DNA of 64,000 nt from DAOUBA01 sp034432855 (GCA_034432855.1 DAOUBA010000058.1:1-64000); one strand, 5' to 3'; positions 24,451 to 32,393 are shown, counted from the stretch's first letter. Translations and numbers: made by a program. Notes: a model not told the origin generated them from the letters alone.

Positions 24451-24789
24451 TCACCTCCCATACCGGAGGGCCCGGAGGCCGCCGCCGATGAGGGCCCCGC
24501 CGCCCAGGAGCGCGACACCCAGGTTGAAATACCCTGGCAACCACGTCGCCAGCGCCACGGCCAGCAGGCCGATGAAGAGCCCGATGATGCTGATGCTCCA
24601 GTGGGTGAAGAGGCCGAATTGGACGTAGCCCAGCGCGATGGTCAGGACGATGAGCAGGGCAAGGTGGAGCCCGCTGGTGTAGAGTTGTAACTTCCAGATG
24701 AGCACGCCGTCAAAGGCCGCCAGGGCCAGCCAGTAGAGGAGAAGAGACGACCAGAGGCTGGAGGATTTCGTCCGCGCCCGCTGGGCCAT
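24451..24789 (-). CDS. Membrane protein, possibly 5'-truncated
   Basis: One hundred and twelve residues from ATG 24789, one base upstream of the winged-helix gene. Four hydrophobic segments are visible (LWSSLLLYWLALAAFDGVLI, LALLIVLTIALGYVQFGLF, ISIIGLFIGLLAVALATWLP, LGVALLGGGALIGGGL). The frame continues upstream with another helix-like stretch (WLWAPLNTLGILGSIYLGI) before an in-frame stop near 24863, with no ATG there. The natural protein was therefore probably longer and has lost its start, or it uses an unusual start. Function unknown. Confidence 0.55.
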   Translation of the reverse strand: MAQRARTKSSSLWSSLLLYWLALAAFDGVLIWKLQLYTSGLHLALLIVLTIALGYVQFGLFTHWSISIIGLFIGLLAVALATWLPGYFNLGVALLGGGALIGGGLRALRYGR

Positions 24790-24923
24790 CCGAATGCCCA
24801 GATAGATGCTGCCCAGGATGCCGAGGGTGTTGAGGGGCGCCCAGAGCCAGTTGATGGTCTGCTACCGCGTTTCTGCACGATTTGCGGCTGGGCGGGGTGG
24901 GGAGGCATTGCACTGCTGCTGGT

Positions 24924-25030
24924 GATTGCCCACATTTGCGGCACTTCTACCCGAGGGAGGGACTTTCGGAGGGGCGAGCGCTTCGCGCCCGCCCCTCCGA
25001 TTTCTTCTTTCTCTGGACATGTGGGTAATC
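24924..25030. repeat. Small fold-back element around a strong hairpin
   Basis: GATTGCCCACAT at 24924-24935 faces ATGTGGGTAATC at 25019-25030 as inverted ends, one mismatch in 12. Between them lies the hairpin at 24966-25000. No gene is present from 24864 to 25045. The unit is about 107 bases and may be a small non-autonomous element that also supplies a terminator in front of the GntR promoter. Confidence 0.5.
24966..25000 (+). terminator. Rho-independent terminator-like hairpin
   Basis: TCGGAGGGGCG at 24966-24976 pairs with CGCCCCTCCGA at 24990-25000 (11 pairs), followed by the T-rich run TTTCTTCTTTCTC. It reads on the plus strand although no plus-strand gene lies directly upstream, so it may insulate the GntR gene from read-through. 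Confidence 0.6.
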
Positions 25031-25045
25031 CCAGTGCGTTTGACC

Positions 25046-25074
25046 TTGACAAATCAAAGGGATCGGTGTATAAT
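25046..25074 (+). promoter_or_regulatory. Consensus sigma70 promoter of the GntR gene
   Basis: TTGACA at 25046-25051 and TATAAT at 25069-25074 with a 17-base spacer. It reads toward the GntR regulator at 25134. Confidence 0.88.
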
Positions 25075-25075
25075 G

Positions 25076-25087
25076 TTGTTATAACAA
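25076..25087. promoter_or_regulatory. Perfect 12-bp palindrome, candidate GntR operator
   Basis: TTGTTATAACAA starts one base after the -10 box, where a bound repressor would block transcription. The GT...AC symmetry resembles GntR-family sites. Autoregulation by the adjacent gene is inferred. Confidence 0.55.
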
Positions 25088-25133
25088 GACTACAGGATTA
25101 CAGGATATTGACATATCAGGCGCGAGGAGCATT

Positions 25134-25901
25134 ATGGTTGATCGCGTTGAGATTGCTAACGTCGGAGCCATAAGCAAAGACAGCCCTATTCCCCTCTATT
25201 TTCAGCTCAAGGAACTCTTGCGGCAGGAGATGGAAAGTGGACGCTGGCTGCCAGGACAGCAAATTCCTTCCGAACCGGAGTTGTGCGAAGCCTTCGGCGT
25301 GAGCCGTACGGTTGTGCGTCAGGCGCTAAGAGAGTTGGAGTATCAGGGGCTGCTATATCGTGAGCAAGGCAAGGGCACTTTTGTAGCACAGCCCAAGATC
25401 AGCGAGAGCCTGATGCAAGACCTGTCTGGCTTCTACGAGGATACGGTGTCCAAAGGACTCGCGCCGGTCACGCAGGTGTTAAGGCAAGAGGTTCAACCAG
25501 CCTCTAAGAAAATCGCCGACTATCTCCAGATCGAGCCCGGTGACAAAGTTATTGTGATCGAGCGTCTGCGCTCTGTGGGCAGCGAGCCTATTGTGTTGGT
25601 GACGACCTACCTTCCTTATGACTTGTGTCCCGATCTCGTCAACGAGGACCTGAGCACTCAATCCCTTTATGCTCTGTTGGAGGGCAAATATGGCCTGTTG
25701 CTTTCTCACGGTCGGCGGACAATCGAGGCTGTGGCAGCAAATCAGTACGAGGCTGAGCACTTGCACATCAAGGTAGGATCGCCACTTGTTCTGCTGAACA
25801 GCGTTAGCTATCTGAAGGATGGTCGCCCTATTGAGTACTTCCATGCAGTACACCGTGGCGACCGAAGCCGATTTGAGGTGGAGGTCGTCCGCAAACGGTA
25901 G
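25134..25901 (+). CDS. GntR-family (HutC/UTRA) transcriptional regulator
   Basis: A 255-residue protein. Residues 17-87 are the GntR winged helix: PIPLYFQLKELLRQEMESG, PSEPELCEAFGVSRTVVRQA, then LRELEYQGLLYREQGKGTFV. Residues about 105-250 form a UTRA ligand domain (YLQIEPGDKVIVIERLRSVG, TTYLPYDLCPDLV, SPLVLLNSVSYLKDGRPIEY). UTRA domains bind small sugars, sugar phosphates or amino acids. It has its own consensus promoter followed at once by a 12-base palindrome. It is the first gene of the 23-kb carbohydrate locus and is probably its regulator, but no operator was confirmed before the transporter genes. Confidence 0.93.
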   Translation: MVDRVEIANVGAISKDSPIPLYFQLKELLRQEMESGRWLPGQQIPSEPELCEAFGVSRTVVRQALRELEYQGLLYREQGKGTFVAQPKISESLMQDLSGFYEDTVSKGLAPVTQVLRQEVQPASKKIADYLQIEPGDKVIVIERLRSVGSEPIVLVTTYLPYDLCPDLVNEDLSTQSLYALLEGKYGLLLSHGRRTIEAVAANQYEAEHLHIKVGSPLVLLNSVSYLKDGRPIEYFHAVHRGDRSRFEVEVVRKR

Positions 25902-26138
25902 AGGGAGTCTCCTTCGACCAAATGACAGAACCTGGTAGCGATTAGAGGTTCGCATCAACAGTGAAAAGGTCCGTCCCAGGCGACCATTCGTATCCTCAAC
26001 AGCATCACCGGCGTCGAACTCCTGGCCGTGGTGCCATCCTACTTTCCTCGGTCACCGGCACGGCAATTCAAGCCCGTAGTAGGGGATGACCTCTACCAGG
26101 CCCAGGTCTACCGGCGGCTGGCGACTCCGATGCAACGG

Positions 26139-26171
26139 CATACCGACCGTGTTAGGACTAGCAGATAGGGT
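26139..26171 (+). repeat. Left arm of 33-bp inverted repeat framing the binding-protein gene
   Basis: Begins CATACCGACCGTGTTAG and ends CTAGCAGATAGGGT. The reverse complement of 27777-27809 matches it at 31 of 33 positions. The match does not extend past either side. The arms enclose 1605 bases that hold the substrate-binding protein gene. Confidence 0.85.
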
Positions 26172-26191
26172 ATAACAGCAAAGGAGGAAAT

Positions 26192-26209
26192 ATGAGAGTG
26201 AAGATTTGA
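26192..26209 (+). other. Five-codon leader-like ORF before the first binding-protein gene
   Basis: AAAGGAGGAAAT is followed by ATG and the codons for MRVKI, then TGA. The ribosome binding site is as strong as that of the real gene 88 bases downstream. A similar frame (MKVRFQNS) precedes the second binding-protein gene. It may be a regulatory leader or the remains of an older start. Confidence 0.35.
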
Positions 26210-26296
26210 CCCATTTTCCAGAACTCGGCTGACGAGCGTCCCCGTCCTCCGGCACATCTGACGGGGAAACTAGCAAGATAGAAAAAAGGAGGAAAA

Positions 26297-27751
26297 ATGG
26301 ATACAAAGGGGTTAACCCGCCGTGAGTTCATTCGCGGCGCAGCATTGACCGGCGTTGGACTGGCAGCAGCAGCATGCGCCCCCAAACCCACACCGACTGC
26401 AGCGCCTGCTGTGGCTCCTGCCCCTGCACTCCCTGCTGAAGAGAAGGAGAGGGAAAGACTGGCCCAGCAATACAAGAACGCCGAGCCCGGGCAAAAGTTC
26501 ATGATTGGCCACATCACTTGGGGGCTGGCGCAAGAATATCTGATGATGTGCTACCAGGCTTGTGAACAGGCGTGTAGACAACTCAATCTGGATTTTGCCG
26601 GTGCGGTGGCCGAGACCGATGCGGCGTGGCTCGAGACAACCGAGAGCATGATCGCTGCTGGTGCAAAGGCAATAGTCTACAACTGCCCATCCGCGGCTAT
26701 CCTGGCCGAGCTGGCAAGGATCTGCAACGAGAACAACGTGTTCATGGCCACACACTTCGGATATACCGGGGATATGTTCCCAGGAGACCTTGGGCCGCGA
26801 TGGGTCGTAGACAACACGCCGCTGTCGGACGAGCAGACTTTTCTCCCATTGATGCTGCTCTTCGAGAAGATGAGGCAAAATGGGAAGACCAAGTTACTGC
26901 ACCACCAGGCGCACAAAACGGCCGCTACCTGCTCCACCGTCTACATCAACCTTGGAGTCTTCCAGGCCTGGAAGTTCTATCCCGAGATGCAGGTGTTAGG
27001 CCACCAGTACGGCAACTGGAACTTTGAAGGTGGGAGAGCAGCAGCCGAGGCCTCGCTGGCAGTTCGGACGGACTATGAGGCTCTATGGGGCGCCAACGAC
27101 TCGCAAACTACGGGCGCCTTGAGGGCATGCGAAGACCGTGGCTTGAGGATCGGCCCCTACACGGCCTCGAGAGACATGGAGATGACTACGGCGGAAGAGA
27201 TCCTGAAAGGGAATTTCCTCGTGACCGCTGGATTCGCCATTCCCTACTTTGGCGGAAGAATGGTCCCCATGCTCTACGATATGTGCGTTGGCGCCTGGTA
27301 TCCGCTGAAGGACGAGATGGTTCAGGCCGGCAGGATAGATTGTTACGGCCGGCCTGGTGAAGTCGAGCAACTGGCCGAGGCTGCCCGTATCACTTACCAT
27401 CCGAGTTTCAAGCTGGGCCCAACCCAGGACAATCTGAATCAGGTATTGAAGCAAATGAAAGCGTCGCCGCCGGAGTATCCGTACGACTTCAGGCTAATCT
27501 CTGTCTCAAAGTGTAGGGAACTCGGTCTGACGTATGACCGCCATGCCGGTGGCGGAACCTATCTGGGCCAGCATGACTATTATTTCCCAGCGAAACTCAA
27601 AAAGTTCGGCAGCATCGAGGCCCTCAAGGCCCACGTCGCCGCTCTCCATGAGCACTTTCTCGACTTCAGCTGGGCCGACACGTGGGAGCAGGCAGAAGAG
27701 TATGCGAAAAAGTTTCCGCCGGAACTGAAGACGGAGCCTATCTGGCTGTAA
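26297..27751 (+). CDS. Sugar ABC transporter substrate-binding lipoprotein (system 1)
   Basis: A 484-residue protein behind AGGAGG. The N-terminus has a twin-arginine motif at 8-9 (LTRREFIRGAALTGVG) and a lipobox with Cys27 (AAAC-APKPTPT), so it is probably exported folded and lipid-anchored. A Pro/Ala linker follows. The body is a Peripla_BP_4/type-1 binding fold: KFMIGHITWGLAQEYLMMCY, AKAIVYNCPSAAILAELARI, LWGANDSQTTGALRACEDRG. It is longer than typical ribose-binding proteins (about 310-340 residues), the excess being C-terminal. It is framed by a 33-bp inverted repeat. The ATPase and two permeases follow on the same strand. Confidence 0.9.
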   Translation: MDTKGLTRREFIRGAALTGVGLAAAACAPKPTPTAAPAVAPAPALPAEEKERERLAQQYKNAEPGQKFMIGHITWGLAQEYLMMCYQACEQACRQLNLDFAGAVAETDAAWLETTESMIAAGAKAIVYNCPSAAILAELARICNENNVFMATHFGYTGDMFPGDLGPRWVVDNTPLSDEQTFLPLMLLFEKMRQNGKTKLLHHQAHKTAATCSTVYINLGVFQAWKFYPEMQVLGHQYGNWNFEGGRAAAEASLAVRTDYEALWGANDSQTTGALRACEDRGLRIGPYTASRDMEMTTAEEILKGNFLVTAGFAIPYFGGRMVPMLYDMCVGAWYPLKDEMVQAGRIDCYGRPGEVEQLAEAARITYHPSFKLGPTQDNLNQVLKQMKASPPEYPYDFRLISVSKCRELGLTYDRHAGGGTYLGQHDYYFPAKLKKFGSIEALKAHVAALHEHFLDFSWADTWEQAEEYAKKFPPELKTEPIWL

Positions 27752-27776
27752 TGGCGGATTGGCGATTCCCTTTTCC

Positions 27777-27809
27777 ACCCTATCTGCTAGTTCTAACACG
27801 GTTGGTATG
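27777..27809 (-). repeat. Right arm of 33-bp inverted repeat
   Basis: The reverse complement of 26139-26171 with two mismatches. It lies between the binding-protein stop and the ATPase start, 34 bases before the latter. Confidence 0.85.
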
Positions 27810-27843
27810 CGAGTAGCAAGAGTCGTGATTGGAAGAGGCTAGT

Positions 27844-29376
27844 ATGGCAATGCCGATGGATGTCCCATTGTTGGAAGTCAAGAGCGTTTCCAAGACCTTC
27901 GACGGAGTCGTGCGCGCCTTAGACGATGTGAGTATAGCCGTCTACCCCAATGAAATAGTGGGCGTTGTGGGAGAAAACGGGGCCGGCAAATCTACGCTCA
28001 TGAAGATTCTGGTAGGTGTTTATTCGCCAGATAAGGGGGAATTGTATTATCGGGGAAGAAAAGTCCCATTTCCCAAGAATCCCAAAGAGGCGGCTCAAAG
28101 GGGAATCTCGATTGTCTATCAGGAAAAAGGGGTCATCCCCCTCTTGAGGGTATACCAATTCCTCCTCTTGGGGCACGAGGATAAGTATGTCAGATTCTCG
28201 GGGCTGCAGATAGACAAAATGAAGGGGCTTGCAAGCGAGATATTGGAGGAGTTTCATGTAAAGTGCGATGTCGAGAGTTTTATGTATGAACTGCCGCTTT
28301 CCACCCAGAAGATGGTTGAAATCGTGAGGGCGATTCTGAGTGTAAGGTTGGAGCATGGGGATGACGACGTTACGTCGGTCATCATACTCGACGAGCCAAC
28401 CGCACCGTTAACCATCGAGGAACGTCGGGAGTTGTTCAGTGACATACTGAACATGAAGAAGAATGCCTCGTTCGTCTTTGTCTCACACATCATACCCGAA
28501 GTGATGGAATTCACAGACAGAGTACACGTGCTGCGGGATGGTCGGCTGGTGGCTCACTACGACCTATCCAGGGAGAAAGTAACAGAGGAGGATCTGTTCA
28601 GGGCGATAGTCGGTAGAGAATCTTCCGAGTACGTCTACAGACCGGAAACTAGGGTGGTAGGCGAGGAGATCGTTTTAGCGGTCAGGAATTTGACTAAGAG
28701 TGGCTGCTATTATGATGTCTCGTTCGAACTGCAGAAGGGCGAATGCATAGGAATCTTTGGGCCGGCGGGATCAGGCAAGAGCGAGATCATACAGACAATC
28801 GCCGGCCTCGTAAGTTTTGACAAGGGGGGCCTGAGCGTCAAAGGCCAAGAAGTGATGGCCGACGAGCCCCCTCACGCTAGATTAGAGAGGGGTATTGGAT
28901 ATTTCTCGGGAGAGACCGGAAAAGAACTGTTTCTGAACTGGCCGATCACGAAGAACATCTCTATAGTCAATATTGAGAAGATATCAGGAAGGTCCATCCC
29001 GGTGATCAGTTTCAAAGCCGAGAGGAAGATGGCAGAAGAGATCGTAAGGAGGCTGAGAATCAAAGCCCCAAGCGTTAGCGCAGATTGCTATTCTCTGAGT
29101 GGCGGCAACAAGCAGAAGGTCTCTGTGGGGAAATGGATTGAGCGGAACCCCGACATACTTTTGCTAGAGGATCCGACGATAGGAATAGATGTGGGAGCCA
29201 GAAGCGATATCTTTGAAACCATCTTGGAGATGAAGATGCGCGGCACCTCGATGATCCTTGTGAGCGACGACCCTAAAGAATACTCCATACTGTGCGATAG
29301 GATCATGTTCATCAAGAACGGGATCGTTCAAAGAGTCCTCAGTCCGGAACAGTTCGGGGAGATGATGGTGGCATGA
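27844..29376 (+). CDS. Ribose-type sugar ABC transporter ATPase (system 1)
   Basis: ATG 27844 is preferred over the TTG 15 bases upstream because GGAAGAGG precedes it. The protein has 510 residues with two nucleotide-binding domains, as in RbsA/MglA. The first has Walker A GENGAGKS (43-50), but its signature reads LPLSTQKMVEIVRA instead of the usual LSxGQ-type motif. The Walker B region is VIILDEPTAPLT. The second has a P-loop variant GPAGSGKSEI near 305, signature LSGGNKQKVSVGKW near 417 and LLLEDPTIGID. It powers uptake through the two permeases whose genes follow with ATGA overlaps. The gene is clearly AT-richer than those beyond 39 kb and uses many AGA, AGG and ATA codons. Confidence 0.93.
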   Translation: MAMPMDVPLLEVKSVSKTFDGVVRALDDVSIAVYPNEIVGVVGENGAGKSTLMKILVGVYSPDKGELYYRGRKVPFPKNPKEAAQRGISIVYQEKGVIPLLRVYQFLLLGHEDKYVRFSGLQIDKMKGLASEILEEFHVKCDVESFMYELPLSTQKMVEIVRAILSVRLEHGDDDVTSVIILDEPTAPLTIEERRELFSDILNMKKNASFVFVSHIIPEVMEFTDRVHVLRDGRLVAHYDLSREKVTEEDLFRAIVGRESSEYVYRPETRVVGEEIVLAVRNLTKSGCYYDVSFELQKGECIGIFGPAGSGKSEIIQTIAGLVSFDKGGLSVKGQEVMADEPPHARLERGIGYFSGETGKELFLNWPITKNISIVNIEKISGRSIPVISFKAERKMAEEIVRRLRIKAPSVSADCYSLSGGNKQKVSVGKWIERNPDILLLEDPTIGIDVGARSDIFETILEMKMRGTSMILVSDDPKEYSILCDRIMFIKNGIVQRVLSPEQFGEMMVA

Positions 29377-30341
29377 AGATGGAGAGAAATCGGCTGATCG
29401 CGGTCATGATGCAGACCGTGAAGGCTCACCCTGTCATTGTCGTGCTAATCGCTCTCGTTGCGATGTTTTCAGGTTTATATCCGGAAAGATTTCTATCACC
29501 CTTGAATTTCTCGACAATTCTGAAACAGTTTGTAACGCTTACATTATTTGCGCTTGGCCCTTCAATGATCGTGGTGACCGGCTCGCTAGACCTGTCGTTC
29601 GTGGGGATCTGGATGCTGGGAGGTATCCTGGTGTGGCTTTTCACGCCGATCCTGGGGACATTCTCAATTCTTGTCATTCCCTTATTGGGGTTAGTCACGG
29701 GGTTCTTCGTCGGCGTCGTACAAGTCAAGGCAAAAATACCCTCTTTCATCCTGACGTTGAGTTTATTGGTCACATACTGGGGATTGACGGCCACGCTCTC
29801 AGGGGGATACCCGAGGCCCGTTCGTGGATACGAGTTTATCACTGCGCCGTTGATACCCTATCTGCCCACGGCCTTTCTATGGTCTATCCCAATCATAGCC
29901 GCTGCCGTGTTCATCATGAAACGCACCAAGGTAGGCACGTATCTATACGCCATCGGGTCAAACGAAGAAGGGGCCCGGTTAGCCGGAATCAACGTTGATA
30001 GGTACAAGATACTGGCTTTCTCGTTAAGCGGACTGTTTACGGGCATAGGGTCAATTATCCTGTTCCAACACCTCGGAGGCGCGGCGCCGGTGGAACTCAA
30101 TCTAAATAACATGGTGTGGCCGCTCGTTGCCATCGTTCTGGGTGGAACGCCGCTCGTTGGGGGGAGCGGCGGGCCCCAAAGAACGATACTTGGCGCGTTG
30201 ACCTTTGCCGTGGTGAATCGCGGATTGGTCCTGTCGCTATTGCACCCCGAGGCGATACAACTCCTTTTGGGGTTATTGCTCATCATCTCCATTGTAGTGG
30301 GGAGTAGGGGGTTGAAGTTGAAAGGGGTAACGATCACATGA
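29373..30341 (+). CDS. Sugar ABC transporter permease (system 1, first)
   Basis: A 322-residue inner-membrane protein overlapping the ATPase stop by four bases. It has about nine hydrophobic segments of the RbsC/BPD_transp_2 type. The coupling region is GTYLYAIGSNEEGARLAGIN followed by VDRYKILAFSLSGLFTGIGS, and IVLGGTPLVGGSGGPQRTIL is the conserved late loop. MIVVTGSLDLSFVGIWMLGG marks the second-helix region, where classical RbsC has GGIDLSVG. It probably pairs with the next permease to form a heterodimer, as in LsrC/LsrD. The sugar is unknown. Confidence 0.92.
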   Translation: MKMERNRLIAVMMQTVKAHPVIVVLIALVAMFSGLYPERFLSPLNFSTILKQFVTLTLFALGPSMIVVTGSLDLSFVGIWMLGGILVWLFTPILGTFSILVIPLLGLVTGFFVGVVQVKAKIPSFILTLSLLVTYWGLTATLSGGYPRPVRGYEFITAPLIPYLPTAFLWSIPIIAAAVFIMKRTKVGTYLYAIGSNEEGARLAGINVDRYKILAFSLSGLFTGIGSIILFQHLGGAAPVELNLNNMVWPLVAIVLGGTPLVGGSGGPQRTILGALTFAVVNRGLVLSLLHPEAIQLLLGLLLIISIVVGSRGLKLKGVTIT

Positions 30342-31315
30342 AGGGCGAGAAAACGATGGTCAGACCACCGCTTGCCCAGGAATGGCTTCGAAGCAATAGG
30401 ACTACAGTCGGGCTGATTGTCGCTGCGCTGGTGATTATCGCCGGATTTCAGGTGGTGAACCCTTTCTTTCTCAGTTATGATGGAATACTCACGTTGGTCT
30501 ACGCTATGTCATACTTCCTGATAGCCGCCTGCGGATTGACTTTCGTCATCATGATGGGCTCTTTCGACTTCTCGGTGGTCAGCGTATTGAAACTCGCTGC
30601 GCTCCTATGCGTCCTGTACATTGACCGGCTCGGACTCTGGGTAATTCCCCTGGCTTTACTGATCAGCGTGGGGTTTGGCTTCATCAACGGGCTATTCTTC
30701 GCCAGATTCAACGTCCCCTCGTTCATGGCGACGCTCGGCGTTTCCGTCGTGGTCGAGGGAATCGCGTTGTATCTCTCGAAAGGCTTTCTCCACATCATGG
30801 GCAATGCGACCTTCAGAGCCCTGGCAACGACCTTTATAGCCGGCTTGCCCTCGATATTCTATTGGGCGATGGGCATCTGGCTCATCAGCACTTTCGTGGC
30901 TCTGTGCACGCCCTTCGGAAGGCGCATCTACGCGGTCGGAGGCAACCCGATAGGCGCCGGACTCTCGGGCATAGACGTGGAGAGGCACAGAATTTATGGC
31001 TTCATGCTCAGCAGTTTCTTTGCCGGTCTGGCAGGAGTTTTGTACATGGCGCAGTTGGGGGGCGGCTCTATGGAAATCGGTGCAGACCTGGCCATACCGC
31101 TTTTCGCGAGCGTGGTCGCAGGCGGCACAGCCCTCACGGGAGGCATAGGGGGGCCGCATAGGACTCTGCTTGGAGTGGTCATCCTTACCTGGCTGCGAGC
31201 CGGGATGTTAATGCTTGCAATCGGTCGTGATGTGCAGATGATCACGTTTGGCCTGATCGCCCTGGCCGTGGCTATCGCCACAATAGATAGGAAACGGATA
31301 AAGTTTGTCAAGTGA
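30338..31315 (+). CDS. Sugar ABC transporter permease (system 1, second)
   Basis: A 325-residue RbsC-type permease whose ATG overlaps the previous stop by four bases (a second ATG at 30356 is possible). Features: AACGLTFVIMMGSFDFSVVS, ARFNVPSFMATLGVSVVVEG, GRRIYAVGGNPIGAGLSGID then VERHRIYGFMLSSFFAGLAG, and VVAGGTALTGGIGGPHRTLL. Two different permeases in one operon suggest a heterodimeric channel. It is followed after about 57 bases by a short-chain dehydrogenase. Composition is low-GC like the preceding two genes. Confidence 0.92.
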   Translation: MKGEKTMVRPPLAQEWLRSNRTTVGLIVAALVIIAGFQVVNPFFLSYDGILTLVYAMSYFLIAACGLTFVIMMGSFDFSVVSVLKLAALLCVLYIDRLGLWVIPLALLISVGFGFINGLFFARFNVPSFMATLGVSVVVEGIALYLSKGFLHIMGNATFRALATTFIAGLPSIFYWAMGIWLISTFVALCTPFGRRIYAVGGNPIGAGLSGIDVERHRIYGFMLSSFFAGLAGVLYMAQLGGGSMEIGADLAIPLFASVVAGGTALTGGIGGPHRTLLGVVILTWLRAGMLMLAIGRDVQMITFGLIALAVAIATIDRKRIKFVK

Positions 31316-31372
31316 GTTCGCCGATTACCTCCGATAACAGCATCTTTCCGTCCGTAGATGGCAGGCGCGTAC

Positions 31373-32122
31373 ATGCAGGCCTTGAAGAATAAAGTGGCTA
31401 TCGTCACGGGTTCGTCGAGGGGCATTGGCAGAGCAATTGCCATTGCTTTTGCCAAAGAAGGCTGCAAGGTGGTGGTGAACTATTGCCATTCCAGAGAGCA
31501 TGCCGTCGCAGTTTCAGGGGAGATCGAAAAAGTTAACCCGAAAGGAAGTATCGTTGTCCAGGCTGATGTATCGGTGGAAGACGACGTGGAAAGAATGGTG
31601 AACGAAACCATTGCCGCATTTGGAACACTGCACATCCTGGTGAATAACGCCAGTATTGCTCATAGATGCGCGTTCCTCGATATGTCACTTGGCGAATGGG
31701 AACGCATGATCCGCAACGACCTCACGAGCGTCTTTCTGTGTACCCGCATCGCTATTCCACATATTCTGAAAAACGGCTGGGGCAGGATCATCAACATTGC
31801 TTCGACGTCTGGAATAACAGGCGGAACCTCCGGTGCCCATTACGCGGCTGCGAAGGGCGGCGTGATTGCGTTGACAAAGGCCCTCAGCAGCGAGTTCGCA
31901 CCGTATGGAATAACGGTTAACGCCATCGTGCCAAGTAAAATAGAGACGGATATGCTGTGGGAATCTCTTGATGAGAAAGGCAGGGAGGCGACACTCAAAA
32001 AGATTCCTGTAGGAAGGTTCGGCAGGCCGGAGGAAATCGCAAACCTCGCTCTTTTTCTCGCTTCTGACGACGCCGGATACATTACGGGCGAAACGATTGT
32101 AGCGTCAGGAGGATACCGATAA
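31373..32122 (+). CDS. Short-chain dehydrogenase/reductase (FabG-like)
   Basis: A 249-residue protein from ATG 31373; ATG 31358 in frame is an alternative, and neither has a strong ribosome binding site. The Rossmann motif is TGSSRGIG (12-19), followed by NNAS (91-94) and the catalytic set with Ser in NIASTSG, Tyr157 and Lys161 (HYAAAKGG). The C-terminus GYITGETIVASGGYR is typical. Members reduce or oxidise sugars and polyols as well as acyl carriers. Its place directly after an ABC sugar importer suggests a sugar or polyol dehydrogenase. Lower GC than downstream genes, like the transporter. Confidence 0.9.
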   Translation: MQALKNKVAIVTGSSRGIGRAIAIAFAKEGCKVVVNYCHSREHAVAVSGEIEKVNPKGSIVVQADVSVEDDVERMVNETIAAFGTLHILVNNASIAHRCAFLDMSLGEWERMIRNDLTSVFLCTRIAIPHILKNGWGRIINIASTSGITGGTSGAHYAAAKGGVIALTKALSSEFAPYGITVNAIVPSKIETDMLWESLDEKGREATLKKIPVGRFGRPEEIANLALFLASDDAGYITGETIVASGGYR

Positions 32123-32393
32123 GGGTGGGGCACTCTCCCCGGTTTTCTGCGCCTCTGATGGAGTCGGCGCGGAGGCGATCCGCCGGATCGCCCCCACTGG
32201 CGCGAGCACCCCATGCAAGGGAAGGAGGTGCTGCCAAGAGTCGGATTCAGCAATCGCTCTATGTAGACCCAAGAATGCCGAAACGTGGAGAAGGGAGGTG
32301 AAATGAAGGTCAGATTTCAGAACAGTTAGGTTGAGGATCGTAGTAACCAAAGCCGGAACGTCTAATTTTCAGAAACTTGAGGAGGAAGGAAAA
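32123..32393 (+). other. 271-base intergenic region with hairpin and tiny leader frame
   Basis: Contains the hairpin GGCGATCC-GCC-GGATCGCC near 32171-32189 and a second strong ribosome binding site (GGGAGGTGAA) before the frame MKVRFQNS at 32303-32329. A segment around AGATTTCAGAAC there resembles the sequence after the tiny frame upstream of the first binding-protein gene. No larger gene is credible. Confidence 0.45.

Larger units (their letters stand above)
25902..26296 (+). other. 395-base gap with decayed coding remnant and IR arm
   Basis: No intact gene. On the plus strand 26000-26166 reads without a stop as ILNSITGVELLAVVPSYFP, then FKPVVGDDLYQAQVYRRLAT and a stop at the end of the inverted-repeat arm. 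It has no start codon or ribosome binding site and looks like a gene fragment, which I cannot assign. The arm at 26139-26171 and a tiny AGGAGG-led frame at 26192-26209 complete the gap. Confidence 0.4.

Noticed and set aside
26000..26166. Functional small gene upstream of the binding protein
   Set aside because: The frame has no start codon or ribosome binding site and ends in the inverted-repeat arm; it is better treated as a fragment.
26139..27809. Complete insertion sequence
   Set aside because: Size and inverted ends fit, but the only gene inside is a sugar-binding lipoprotein; no transposase or obvious target duplication was found.
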